From Stutzerimonas stutzeri (GTDB taxonomy: Bacteria; Pseudomonadota; Gammaproteobacteria; Pseudomonadales; Pseudomonadaceae): a stretch of 64,000 nucleotides of DNA. Shown here in pieces: positions 1-8,328 of the stretch (the first letter of the stretch is position 1; every line of letters starts with the position of its first letter). The stretch covers positions 1 through 64,000 of the forward strand of contig NZ_POUT01000017.1 of assembly GCF_002890915.1 (NCBI RefSeq), in the 5' to 3' direction. The translations under genes were made by a program, and so were the position numbers. The notes under the pieces were generated by a model. It did not search any database. It was not told the DNA's origin and was given only the letters and a program-made list of their open reading frames with translations.

Positions 1-2
1 GA

Positions 3-653
3 AATGTACGGCGCTGTCGAGACACGAAACCCTCCAGAAAGTGGCTTGAAATGGTGTCCACCAAAAATAGGTGGACACCATGCCGTTATCTGGAAGAAGC
101 GGGGAGATGGGTTCGGCGGACGGTTACGGCGCAACTCTGCAACCAGTACCCCAGCACCAGCGGGCAGGAAAGCCGTGCTGCCGAACGCTTCGCCCTGGTG
201 GCTATGGCGGGGGAACTGGCTATCAGCTTTGGCATTCTCCCCCTGCCGACTGGCGCAGCCCGCGACGCAATGTTGGGGCTGTTTGAGGTATGGCGAGCAG
301 GCCGGGGGCAAGGTCCAAGCGAGGATCGGCAGATATTGCGCGCCATCGCTGACTTCATCGCCCGCCACGGCGACACCCGGTTTTCATCCGCCGATGACCC
401 CGAAGGCGAAGCCAGGGACCGCGCCGGGTATTGGGAGGACAGCCCGACCGGGCGCCTGTACCTGTTCAACCGCCCCGGCCTGGAGGAAGCCGCCAAAGGT
501 TACGACCTGGGGCGCGTGGTGCTGGCACTGGAGTCGGTCGGAGCAATTGCCAAGCGTGAACCGGGCCGCGCTCAAGCCACCAAGCGACTGCCCAGCGGGC
601 GCAAGGAAAAACTGTACTGGATCGACGCCGCCAGGCTGGAGCCGGAACAGTAA
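3..653 (+). CDS. DUF927-type primase/helicase-like protein, C-terminal part (partial at left edge)
   Basis: The frame is open from the window edge to a stop at 651-653. From about base 170 the product (ERFALVAMAGELA ... RAGYWED ... LYLFNRPGLEEAAKGYD ... WIDAARLEPEQ) resembles the C-terminus of DUF927-domain proteins, which are replication-type ATPases of integrative elements in Pseudomonas. The first ~80 bases encode residues that do not look like the family and include a perfect 12-bp inverted repeat, so the N-terminal part may be truncated or replaced by an insertion-sequence remnant rather than simply lying outside the window. An ATG at base 51 could start a short product, but no good ribosome site precedes it. 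Family assignment is from remembered motifs. It is clearly element cargo, upstream of two other small element genes. Confidence 0.55.
   Translation, partial: NVRRCRDTKPSRKWLEMVSTKNRWTPCRYLEEAGRWVRRTVTAQLCNQYPSTSGQESRAAERFALVAMAGELAISFGILPLPTGAARDAMLGLFEVWRAGRGQGPSEDRQILRAIADFIARHGDTRFSSADDPEGEARDRAGYWEDSPTGRLYLFNRPGLEEAAKGYDLGRVVLALESVGAIAKREPGRAQATKRLPSGRKEKLYWIDAARLEPEQ
51..81. repeat. perfect 12-bp inverted repeat, 7-bp spacer
   Basis: ATGGTGTCCACC (51-62) is followed by seven A/T bases and by its exact reverse complement GGTGGACACCAT (70-81). It sits where the DUF927-like reading frame loses family resemblance. Such palindromes can be abutted ends of an insertion sequence or a protein-binding site. 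No transposase is visible in the window. Confidence 0.6.
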
Positions 654-674
654 ACGAACCTTGCATTTGCTGCT

Positions 675-864
675 GGGGACAGTGGGGACAGCGGGGGCGC
701 CCTAGTGCCGCAAGGGCTAGAGCTGCCCCCACCCACTGCAAAGGCAAGGGGACAGTGGGGACAGGCCGGGCAATTTGTCCCCTTTGTCCCCACCCACTGA
801 CTGGCATAGGGGACAGCTACAGCCCGCGCCGTTACTCGCCGCCCCCTTTGTCCCCTCTGTCCCC
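675..864. repeat. cluster of nine GGGGACA/TGTCCCC heptamers
   Basis: Copies of GGGGACA lie at 675, 684, 748, 757 and 809. Reverse-complement copies (TGTCCCC) lie at 776, 785, 849 and 858. Pairs are spaced 9 bases apart, giving direct pairs (GGGGACAGTGGGGACA) and inverted pairs. They fill the gap between the DUF927-like gene and the next small gene. The arrangement suggests a binding array (replication or transcription control of the element) or a repeat-prone spacer; which one is not known. Confidence 0.75.
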
Positions 865-891
865 ACGGCAAAACACTAAAGGGAAAGCGAA

Positions 892-1196
892 ATGAGCGCA
901 CTTGCACAGCTTGCCACAACTTGGGGTTATCGAGCGATACGCGACCAGCACCAGCTACCCCACCCGTCCAACCCGCTGCCAACGATCCGCAGCAGCCGAC
1001 CAGCGCACCAGCACGACCAACCGCACCAGAGGCCACCAGCGAGCCGAAGCGCACCGCCTGGAGGATCACCCGAGCAGGCCAGCCGATTGGCTACATGGTC
1101 GGCCAGCCAATGACCTATTCCGAAGCCCTGGCCGCCGCTCGCTGGCGCTGGGCTGATGCCGAACTAGACGGCGCACCAAAGGAGCCGAACCGATGA
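892..1196 (+). pseudogene. small island gene, probably frameshifted
   Basis: Two overlapping frames together look like one protein. The ATG at 892 gives a plausible N-terminus (MSALAQLATTWGYRAI). The frame that starts in-frame at 894 gives a Pro/Ala linker and a conserved-looking C-terminal module (AWRITRAGQPIGYMVGQPM then EALAAARWRWADAE) that ends with TGA at 1194-1196. That module type (short WR..GxP..EAxxxARxRWxDAE protein) is common in Pseudomonas integrative elements. A frameshift near 930-950 would join the two parts; alternatively translation starts at TTG 921 and gives a 91-residue protein. The stop overlaps the next ATG (1193), so coupling to the downstream gene is expected. Function unknown. 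Confidence 0.4.
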
Positions 1197-1795
1197 AAGC
1201 CAGCCAGATTCGAGCGCTCGCCAACATAGCCGACAAGCCAGGCGCCAGCGTGAGCACGCAACTAATCGCCACGCGCCGGGTATGTCGCCTTTTTTGTCAT
1301 GAGCGCGCAACGATCCACCAAGAGCGCCGCGCATTGAGACGCAAAGCCGCCAAGCTGAAAGCCTTTTTGCCATTCACTGCCGCAGCCGTTGCCGACCTGG
1401 AGCAGCAAGCCAGGGAGCACGAAGCCGAATCGCTGGAGGGTATGAGCCGGACGCTGATCGGCATAGGCCGTGCCGTCATCCTGCAAAGCGCCAGCACCAC
1501 GGCGGCGCTGGGCTTCGACCGGCTGTGCGATCTGCTGAGCGTGAACCCCACGCATCGAGCACAAGCGATCCGCGACGGTGACACCGGGCTACACGAGCTG
1601 GTTTTTATTGCCTGCCTGGAGGACAGCGCAACGGGGCACGGCACGGCCTGGGGAGACGGCGGGCCGCTGTATCAGGCCTGCCTGCTGGCTATGGCTGACT
1701 TCATCCGCAACGCACCAGAGGGAGCGCTACCCGATCCGTTCGCACCCGGCGCACCTTTCGGACCGAAGCTGCCGCCCGTGCTGCGCGTGGTTTGA
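1193..1795 (+). CDS. hypothetical integrative-element protein (200 aa)
   Basis: The ATG overlaps the stop of the preceding small gene (ATGA), typical of co-translated element genes. The product is soluble, with a basic, charged helical stretch (residues ~38-80, ERATIHQERRALRRKAAKLK) and a Pro-rich tail. No motif I recognise gives an enzymatic role. Position after the DUF927-like gene and before the element end suggests an accessory replication or regulatory function, but this is only context. It may be a true gene of the island; codon use matches its GC-rich neighbours. Confidence 0.55.
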   Translation: MKASQIRALANIADKPGASVSTQLIATRRVCRLFCHERATIHQERRALRRKAAKLKAFLPFTAAAVADLEQQAREHEAESLEGMSRTLIGIGRAVILQSASTTAALGFDRLCDLLSVNPTHRAQAIRDGDTGLHELVFIACLEDSATGHGTAWGDGGPLYQACLLAMADFIRNAPEGALPDPFAPGAPFGPKLPPVLRVV

Positions 1796-2156
1796 TCGCC
1801 AGCGCCACGGACGGCGCTACCCCACCCCATTAGGTTCTTCCCCACCCCGGCACCCATCACGGGTGATTCGCGCCCCGCCTTTTCGCTTCATACGGACTTT
1901 TCCAGCCTGACCCCGCTTCCGGTTCCGCCTTCCGCTGGAAGCCCAGCCAGCACGCCCGCAACGGACACCAGCAAGGCGGAAACGACCGGCACCAGTTGGC
2001 CTATTGCCCAGCACCAGCGCCCTACCTGCGAAGCCCGGAGCGAGACAACGAAACAACAACCAACCCACCAGCCAGCGCCGTATATAGCGAACGGTCACGG
2101 CGCGAATCACCCGCACCCCCGGCGCCCCTCCGGGAGAACCTAATGGGGGGTGGCCC

Positions 2157-2198
2157 GGTTCGCAGCCGGTTCGCGCAATTGGTTCGCACCTGGTACGC
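2157..2198 (+). repeat. four iteron-like GGTTCGC copies
   Basis: GGTTCGC occurs at 2157, 2168 and 2181, with a one-mismatch copy GGTACGC at 2192. Start-to-start spacing is 11, 13 and 11 bases, so the copies lie roughly on one DNA face. It is 0.4 kb from the inferred element end, so integrase arm-type sites, an excisionase operator or replication iterons are all possible. Confidence 0.5.
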
Positions 2199-2586
2199 AC
2201 GGAAACTACGCACTTTCGCGCACACTTTTCACGCACGAACGCCCGCTGCGGAAACAACCCCATGAACGGTTTCTGTAGCCCCTAAAAAGAGCTGTGCTGG
2301 CGTTGCGAAAACCAACCCCATGGACGATTGGGGAAATACCCCATGCAAGCCGCCATCGAGGGTGATGTTTGGGTGAGGCGGACGGCAAGATTACGGCAAG
2401 GGCTGGGGCGAGATTAGGGCGAGGTGCGACACCTGACAGCAGGCGGCAGCACGCTAAGGAAACGCTAAGGCGAAACGAGCCATTGGAGCCGGAACGGGGG
2501 GCACTTTTTGTTTTGGGGGCATTTTTGGGGGCATCACAAAACCAGCGAACCACACAAACCCAGTAAATACGCCGCCTGTAGCGATT

Positions 2587-2610
2587 GGTTCGGTTCCGTC
2601 CCTGGCACCA
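2587..2610 (+). other. tRNA-3'-end-like sequence, possible attachment-site scar
   Basis: The segment GGTTCGGTTCC...CCTGGCACCA resembles the T-loop and acceptor end of a tRNA, including terminal CCA, but there is no tRNA upstream and the T-stem does not pair well. It is followed 13 bases later by an intrinsic terminator. This fits the far end (attR/attL) of an element integrated in the 3' end of a tRNA gene. The tRNA identity cannot be told, and no integrase is in the window. Confidence 0.3.
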
Positions 2611-2622
2611 CTGATTCGAACG

Positions 2623-2652
2623 AAAAGGCTCACCTTGCGGTGGGCCTTTTTT
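2623..2652 (+). terminator. intrinsic terminator
   Basis: AAAAGGCTCACC, loop TTGC, then GGTGGGCCTTTTTT forms a 12-bp stem with one G-T pair and ends in a T run. It probably belonged to the RNA gene disrupted by the element. Confidence 0.75.
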
Positions 2653-2886
2653 GCTTTCTGCGTTCCGCACCCTGAAACAGGCCCACACCGGGCGCCCTGC
2701 GTTTCCACGTTACGATACCCGCCCTTCCCGTGGCCGGTTCGCGGACGCGTGCTGACCCTCTCTTCCCCGACGCACTCCCTGTCCTTCCCAGCCAGCCTGC
2801 CCAGCACGACGACTCCAGAGCGGTCGAGCCGGCTGGTGCCGGCACGTTTTCCTCGGTCGCGCTGTGCGCACAAGATAAAACACAAT

Positions 2887-2905
2887 GCAAATTATTTTCA
2901 TTTAG
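2887..2905 (+). promoter_or_regulatory. Fur-box-like site
   Basis: A 19-bp AT-rich sequence, 52 bases before the receptor start, matches the classical Fur consensus at about 11 of 19 positions, including the central CATT. It stands out in GC-rich surroundings and fits iron repression of the TonB receptor. Confidence 0.5.
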
Positions 2906-2957
2906 TTTACATTCCCGCCCCGATTTCCCTCCACAACACCAACATCGGGAGCGTCAC

Positions 2958-5099
2958 GTGTTCCGCAAATCCTGGCTGTGCCTGTCCATTTCGCTCGCAA
3001 CCCTTTCCCTTTCAACCATTCCCGCCCTGGCCAAAGAAGCCGAACAAGCAAAGGAACTCGAGGCCGTGACCATTAGTGCGACACGTGCCCGAAGCGAAGC
3101 GGGCAAGACACCGCAGAAGATCACGGTGATAAGCCGCGAGCAGATCGAGCAGCAGCTGGCGATCACTTCGGACCACGGTGCGGTGCTGAGCAACCTGATT
3201 CCGTCCTATTCGCCGAGCCGGCAGAAGATGAGCAGCGCCGGCGAAACTTTCCGCGGGCGCTCGGCGCTGATCCTGATCGACGGCGTGCCGCAATCGACAC
3301 CGCTGCGCGACAGCCAGCGCGATGGCTACGTGATCGACCTGTCGATGGTCGAGCGCATCGAAGTGATTCATGGTGCCAGCGCCGAACACGGCCTGGGGGC
3401 CACCGGCGGCATCATCAACTATGTCACCCGCCGGCCGGCCAGCGGCACGCTGCGCCAGCACGCCGGCGTGAGCTTCACCGCGCCCACCGACTACGAGTCC
3501 GAGGGGCTGGGATACAAGCTCGATTACCGGGTCGAGGGCACCCAGGGCAACTTCGATTACCTGGCCTCGGCCAGCTGGCAGACCCAGGGTATGTTCTACG
3601 ATGCCAACGGCGACCTGATCGGCGTCGACGATACCCAGGGCGACGTGATGGATTCGACCAGCCACGATCTGCTGCTCAAGCTCGGCTACTGGCTGGACGA
3701 CAACCAGAACATCGGCCTGATGGTCAACCGCTACCAGGTCGAGGGCGAACACGAGTACGTCAACGTGCCCGGCAACGCCAACGCCGGCATCCCGGCCACC
3801 TCGCGCAAGGGCGACCCGCTGGGCAAGGCGCCGCAGAACGAGGTGCTGGCGACCAGCCTGTCCTACAAGCACGCCGACCTGTATGGCAACGAGCTGGGCG
3901 TGCAGCTGTATTCCCAGCGCTTTCGCGGCCGCTTCGGCGGTGGCTACAACGGCACCTTCCAGGATGCCAGCATTGCGCCAGTGGGCACGCTGTTCGACCA
4001 GTCGCAGAACGAGTCGGACAAGTACGGCGGCAAGTTCACCCTCAGCCGCGACGGCCTGCTCGACAATCACCTGAAGCTCACCGGCGGCCTCGACGTGTTG
4101 CAGGACACCACCAGCCAGCAGCTGATCCTCACCGATCGCGAGTGGGTGCCCGAAACCGTATTCCGCAACTATGCGCCCTTCCTGCAAGCGGAAATCCGCG
4201 CCCTGGAGCAGCTGACCTTCTTCACCGGCGTGCGCCACGAGTTCGCCGAACTCGAGGTCGACAGCTTCCGCACCATCGCCTCGACCAACCCGGCGCTGGG
4301 CGGCGTCACCGTCGAGGGCGGCAAGCCGAAGTTCGAGGAAACGCTCTACAACGCCGGCCTGGTCTGGCAGATGAACGACTGGGCGCAGCTGTTCGCCAAC
4401 TATTCCGAGGGCTTCGGCATGCCCGACGTCGGCCGCGTGCTGCGCGGCATCGGCACGCCGGGTACGCGGGTGGACAATTTCCTCGACCTGCAACCGATCG
4501 TCACCGAGAACCGCGAGATCGGCCTGCGCCTGAAGCACGGTCCGTTCGATGCGGAAATCAGCTACTACGAATCCGATGCCGACCTCGGCTCGCGCCTCGA
4601 CAGCGTCGGCGGCGTCTACCAGATTCGCCGCGAACGCACCGAGATCGACGGCGTCGAGTTCACCGGCGGCTGGCAGGTCAACGCGGCCCATCGCCTGCAA
4701 CTGACCTACGCCCAGGTCAATGGCCAGTCCGATACCGATGGCGACGGCGATGTGGATACCGATCTGGATGGTGCCAACATCTCGCCGGACCGCTACGGCA
4801 TCAGCTGGCAAGCCAACTGGAGCGAACGACTGCACAGCCTGCTGCAGGCCAACCACTACGCCAGCCGTAGCTTCGACCAGCCGGGGCTGGATTTCGACGG
4901 CTACACACTGGTGGACGCCTCCGTCGGCTACCGTCTGCCGGTCGGCGAAGTCAACCTCGGTATCGAGAACCTGCTCGATCGCGACTACCTCACCTACTAC
5001 TCGCAGGCCGCCAACACCGGCTCGGACGTCACCCGCAACGGCCGCGTGTTCAACGGCCGCGGGCGCACCTTCACGCTCGGCTATCAGGTCAGCTTCTAG
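2958..5099 (+). CDS. TonB-dependent ferric-siderophore receptor (IutA/RhtA-like)
   Basis: Outer-membrane gated beta-barrel that would import a ferric siderophore using TonB energy. I chose the GTG at 2958 because a GGGAG ribosome site lies 6 bases upstream and the frame then begins with a typical signal peptide (FRKSWLCLSISLATLSL...PALAKEA); the upstream open frame has no signal. Visible parts: TonB-box region with plug domain (EAVTISATRARSEAGKTPQKITVI, ILIDGVPQSTPL, GASAEHGLGATGGIINYVTRRP), then a 22-strand-type barrel ending in GRGRTFTLGYQVSF with the terminal Phe usual for outer-membrane proteins. The late barrel (ENLLDRDYLTYY) is like aerobactin/rhizobactin receptors. An Asp/Gly-rich loop (DTDGDGDVDTDLDG, bases 4731-4772) looks like a calcium-binding loop. 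A Fur-box-like site precedes it. Substrate is inferred only. 713 aa. Confidence 0.85.
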   Translation: MFRKSWLCLSISLATLSLSTIPALAKEAEQAKELEAVTISATRARSEAGKTPQKITVISREQIEQQLAITSDHGAVLSNLIPSYSPSRQKMSSAGETFRGRSALILIDGVPQSTPLRDSQRDGYVIDLSMVERIEVIHGASAEHGLGATGGIINYVTRRPASGTLRQHAGVSFTAPTDYESEGLGYKLDYRVEGTQGNFDYLASASWQTQGMFYDANGDLIGVDDTQGDVMDSTSHDLLLKLGYWLDDNQNIGLMVNRYQVEGEHEYVNVPGNANAGIPATSRKGDPLGKAPQNEVLATSLSYKHADLYGNELGVQLYSQRFRGRFGGGYNGTFQDASIAPVGTLFDQSQNESDKYGGKFTLSRDGLLDNHLKLTGGLDVLQDTTSQQLILTDREWVPETVFRNYAPFLQAEIRALEQLTFFTGVRHEFAELEVDSFRTIASTNPALGGVTVEGGKPKFEETLYNAGLVWQMNDWAQLFANYSEGFGMPDVGRVLRGIGTPGTRVDNFLDLQPIVTENREIGLRLKHGPFDAEISYYESDADLGSRLDSVGGVYQIRRERTEIDGVEFTGGWQVNAAHRLQLTYAQVNGQSDTDGDGDVDTDLDGANISPDRYGISWQANWSERLHSLLQANHYASRSFDQPGLDFDGYTLVDASVGYRLPVGEVNLGIENLLDRDYLTYYSQAANTGSDVTRNGRVFNGRGRTFTLGYQVSF

Positions 5100-5106
5100 A
5101 GCCCTG

Positions 5107-5146
5107 GGCGAGACGGCCGCGCACAACCTGGCGTGGCCGTCTCGCC
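5107..5146 (+). terminator. strong hairpin after the TonB receptor
   Basis: GGCGAGACGGCC (5107-5118) pairs perfectly with GGCCGTCTCGCC (5135-5146), immediately downstream of the receptor stop. There is only a short T stretch after it, so it is a likely but not textbook terminator. Confidence 0.6.
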
Positions 5147-5343
5147 TTCCGGACGCCGGCAGGGGGCCGGGCGGCCGGCCGTCGCGGTCGCCGCCACGCT
5201 CATTGGGCAACCGGTGCTCCGGCCCGGCAGCCCAACCGCGATCGGCGGCGAAAGGTCGCGCAACCACCGGCAACGCGCTAGCCTGTGCCTAACGCAGAGG
5301 CAGAGCGCGTCTGTGAGTGTCCGGCCGCCCTGGAGCTAGCGCC

Positions 5344-6138
5344 ATGCCGATACGATGGATCGCCGCGTGCATGGGCCTGGCCTTCGTCGCGGCCGAGAGC
5401 CACGCCACTGAGCTTCGCTTCGTTACCGAAGACTTCCCGCCGTTCACCTACGTCGCCGCGCAGGAGGTCCGGGCCGGTGCCGACCCCAGCGCCGACGGCT
5501 CCGCCGCTGCCGGGCCACTGGTCGAGGTGGTGCTCGCCGTGTGCAAACGCCTCGAGCGGCACTGCCCGATCGCCGTGCATCCCTGGCGCCGCGCCCTGGC
5601 GCTGGCCGAGGAGGGCGAGGTGGACGGAATCTTCACGGTCATCCACTCACCGCAGCGCGACCGCGCCTTCCATATCACGCGCATGCTGGTCACTTCCCGC
5701 TACAGCGTCTATGCCCGCGATCCGAGCCCCGACCTCTACCACCGCCCGCAAGACATGGCCGGGCGAACGGTCGGCGTCTATGGTCCCTCGGGCACTTCGT
5801 TCGTGCTCAGCGAGCGCCTGCGGGAAGTCGCCGACGTGGACATCCAGCTGGTGGCGGACAACCGCCGGCTGCTGCGCATGCTCGCCGCCGGCCGCTTCGG
5901 CGAGGACGGCATGGCGGTAGCCAACCAGGATGTCGCCTGGCACCTGATCGAAGACGAACGGCTGCACGAGATCCACGAGGTCGGCGAGCTGCAGCCGGTG
6001 TCCTACGGCATCGGGTTGTCGCGCAAGCGCATCAGCGCGGCACAGTTCCACGCCTTCGAGCAGGCGCTCGATGAGCTCATCGCGGACGGTACGGTGTCGG
6101 CGATCCTGCGACGGCATCATCTCGAAGCGGCTTTCTGA
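5344..6138 (+). CDS. periplasmic solute-binding protein-like (SBP_bac_3), 264 aa
   Basis: Starts at the ATG 5344, with GGAG 8 bases upstream and a short hydrophobic signal (IRWIAACMGLAFVAAESHA) cut before ELRFVTEDFPPFTYV, a family-3 extracellular binding-protein start. It contains the typical lobes: PLVEVVLAVCKRLERHCPI, PWRRALALAEEGEVDGIF, and GRTVGVYGPSGTSFVLSERL. It ends in the C-terminal helix-turn typical of these proteins (ELIADGTVSAILRRHHLE). No permease or ATPase is adjacent, so it belongs to the stand-alone group that in Pseudomonas is often annotated as amino-acid-binding or sensor-associated. An alternative GTG start exists at 5317. Ligand unknown. Confidence 0.8.
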   Translation: MPIRWIAACMGLAFVAAESHATELRFVTEDFPPFTYVAAQEVRAGADPSADGSAAAGPLVEVVLAVCKRLERHCPIAVHPWRRALALAEEGEVDGIFTVIHSPQRDRAFHITRMLVTSRYSVYARDPSPDLYHRPQDMAGRTVGVYGPSGTSFVLSERLREVADVDIQLVADNRRLLRMLAAGRFGEDGMAVANQDVAWHLIEDERLHEIHEVGELQPVSYGIGLSRKRISAAQFHAFEQALDELIADGTVSAILRRHHLEAAF

Positions 6139-6270
6139 CCCCGTCCCCCGCGGCCGTTCCTTCCGGCGAGCGGCGCACGTTGAGCGTTTCGCGAAAATGA
6201 CCGTCTATGCTTGAGGCGTGCCCGGATTTTCCGATGCCCTTCAGTTTCCACCCAGAGAACATCGCCTCCT

Positions 6271-8328
6271 ATGGTCCCCGACAAGACGCTGCCCAAGGCC
6301 GTGATCCTCGTGCCGGTATTCGTGCCGGCGGTGGTCGTGACGCTGCTGCTGGTGATCGGCACCATCAGCAATCCCGAGCTGGCCGGCGAGGTCTTCAGCG
6401 CGAGCCTGGCCTTCATCACCACCAATTTCGGCTGGTTCTACATGCTGGCGGTGGCGTTCTTCCTGGTCTTCATCGTCGGCATCGCGCTGACCAGATGGGG
6501 CAGCATCAAGCTCGGGCCGGACCATGCGGAGCCGCAGTACAGTTTCCCGGCCTGGTTCGCCATGCTGTTTTCCGCCGGCTACGGCATCGCCCTGCTGTTC
6601 TTCGGCGTGGCCGAACCGGTGCTGCACTACTCGACGCCCCCGGTCGGCGCCCCGGAAACCGTCGATGCGGCCAAGCAGGCCATGCAGATCGCCTTCTTCC
6701 ACTGGGGCTTCCACATCTGGGCGATCTACGGCCTGACCGGCCTGGTGCTGGCCTACTTCTCCTTCCGCCATGGCCTGCCGCTGTCGATGCGCTCGGCGCT
6801 CTACCCGCTCATCGGCGAGCGCATCCACGGGCCCATCGGCCATACGGTGGACATCTTCGCCATCCTCGGCACGCTGTTCGGCATCGCCACCACCCTCGGC
6901 CTGTCGGTCACCCAGATCAACGCCGGGATGAATTACCTGTGGCCGCAGATCCCGGTCAATATCGGCGTGCAGATCATCGCCATCGCGCTGATCACCCTGA
7001 TGGCCATCGTCTCGGTGGTCGCCGGCCTCGACAAGGGGGTGAAGAACCTCTCGCTGCTGAACATGATCCTGGCCATCGCGCTGATGCTGTTCGTCTTCAC
7101 CGTCGGCCCGACCATCTTCATCCTCGAGACATTCCTGCAGAACACCGGCAGCTACCTGAACAACATCATCGAGCGCACCTTCAACCTGCAGGCCTACAGC
7201 CGCAGCGACTGGATCGGCAACTGGACGCTGTTCATCTTCGGCTGGACCATCGCCTGGTCGCCCTTCGTCGGCCTGTTCATCGCCAAGATCAGCCGCGGCC
7301 GCACCATCCGCCAGTTCGTCTTCGGCGTGATGTTCGTGCCGACCATCTTCACCTTCCTCTGGTTCTCCATCTTCGGCGACACCGCGCTGCACCTGATCAT
7401 GGTCGAGGGCTACAGCTCGCTGATCAGCGAGGTGCAGGCCGATCATGCCATCGCGCTGTTCAAGCTGTTCGAGCGGCTGCCACTGACCGCGATCGCCTCG
7501 TTCATCGCGGTGTTGCTGATCATCACCTTCTTCGTCACCTCGTCGGACTCCGGCTCGCTGGTGATCGACTCGCTGGCCGCCGGCGGCGCCACGCATACGC
7601 CGGTCTGGCAACGGGTATTCTGGGCCAGCAGCGAAGGCGCCGTGGCCGCCACCCTGCTGCTCGCCGGCGGCCTCGGCGCGCTGCAGACCATGACCATCGC
7701 CAGCGCCCTGCCCTTCGCCGTCGTCATGCTGCTGTCGGCACTGGGCATGTGGCGCGCGCTGGTGATCGAAGGCCACCACGAAGTCAGCCTGCAGAGCCAC
7801 ATGCAGGGCAGCCGGCTGGCCAGCAATGCCGGGCCCGGCCTGTGGAAGAAGCGCCTGGCGGGCTTGGTCAACTTCCCCAGCCGCGAGGAGGTCGAGGGCT
7901 TCATGTCGACCGCCGTGCTCAAGGGCATGCGTCGGGTACAGCGGGCGCTGGCCGAACAGGGCTGGCCGGCCGAGGTGCACGTCGACGAACAGAATTCGCG
8001 GCTGTACCTGGAGGTGATCAAGGAGGACCAGCTGGATTTCATCTACGAAATCCGTCTGCTCAGCTACGCCATGCCGGCGTTCGCACTCTCCGAAAGCCCC
8101 GATGACGAGGACCAGTACTACCGCGCGGAAGTCTTCCTGCGCCGTGGCGGGCAGTCCTATGACATCTATGGTTACGACCAGGCGGACATCATCGGCGACA
8201 TCCTCGACCAGTTCGAGAAGTACCTGCACTTCCTGCATATTTCCCCCGGCAGCCTGCCGTGGAAAATGGAAGAGCACGACGAAATGCTCAGCGGCGAAGC
8301 CGACGAAGCGAAATCGCCTCAGCAGTAG
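6271..8328 (+). CDS. BCCT-family transporter, BetT-like (685 aa)
   Basis: Inner-membrane secondary transporter for quaternary ammonium compounds such as choline or betaine. About 12 membrane segments are visible. The family hallmark region is present (WGFHIWAIYGLTGLVLAYFSFR, GIATTLGLSVTQINAGMNYL, and the Trp-rich IGNWTLFIFGWTIAWSPFVGLFIAKISRGRT). After the last membrane segment (~residue 500) comes a ~165-residue cytoplasmic tail, as in long BetT proteins where the tail senses osmotic state. The ATG at 6271 gives the best N-terminus (MVPDKTLPKAVILVPVFVPAV); a longer open frame upstream is Arg/Ser-rich and unlike the family. Not clearly operonic with the binding protein 130 bases upstream. Confidence 0.9.
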   Translation: MVPDKTLPKAVILVPVFVPAVVVTLLLVIGTISNPELAGEVFSASLAFITTNFGWFYMLAVAFFLVFIVGIALTRWGSIKLGPDHAEPQYSFPAWFAMLFSAGYGIALLFFGVAEPVLHYSTPPVGAPETVDAAKQAMQIAFFHWGFHIWAIYGLTGLVLAYFSFRHGLPLSMRSALYPLIGERIHGPIGHTVDIFAILGTLFGIATTLGLSVTQINAGMNYLWPQIPVNIGVQIIAIALITLMAIVSVVAGLDKGVKNLSLLNMILAIALMLFVFTVGPTIFILETFLQNTGSYLNNIIERTFNLQAYSRSDWIGNWTLFIFGWTIAWSPFVGLFIAKISRGRTIRQFVFGVMFVPTIFTFLWFSIFGDTALHLIMVEGYSSLISEVQADHAIALFKLFERLPLTAIASFIAVLLIITFFVTSSDSGSLVIDSLAAGGATHTPVWQRVFWASSEGAVAATLLLAGGLGALQTMTIASALPFAVVMLLSALGMWRALVIEGHHEVSLQSHMQGSRLASNAGPGLWKKRLAGLVNFPSREEVEGFMSTAVLKGMRRVQRALAEQGWPAEVHVDEQNSRLYLEVIKEDQLDFIYEIRLLSYAMPAFALSESPDDEDQYYRAEVFLRRGGQSYDIYGYDQADIIGDILDQFEKYLHFLHISPGSLPWKMEEHDEMLSGEADEAKSPQQ

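Larger units (their letters stand above)
1796..2957. other. long non-coding stretch at the end of the integrated element and ahead of the TonB receptor
   Basis: No convincing gene on either strand: open frames here are short, overlap in several frames and lack ribosome sites. Contents: GGTTCGC repeats at 2157-2198, several CCCCATG words near 2260-2350, a tRNA-end-like sequence at 2587-2610, a terminator at 2623-2652 and a Fur-box-like site at 2887-2905. The change from island-like to chromosome-like sequence is best placed at about 2600. Confidence 0.5.

Noticed and set aside
675..864. CRISPR-like array
   Set aside because: Repeat units are only 7 bases, occur in both orientations and have no uniform spacers; no cas genes nearby.
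2587..2610. A functional tRNA gene
   Set aside because: There is no acceptor 5' half, D-arm or anticodon arm upstream, and the T-stem does not pair.
3012..5273. Long minus-strand open frame (753 codons) opposite the TonB receptor
   Set aside because: It mirrors the codons of a clearly recognised receptor in GC-rich DNA. The protein is low-complexity Ala/Val/Gly/Arg and has no family marks.
6207..8105. Second plus-strand frame of 632 codons over the BCCT gene
   Set aside because: Arg/Pro/His-rich out-of-frame translation of the transporter; no membrane segments.
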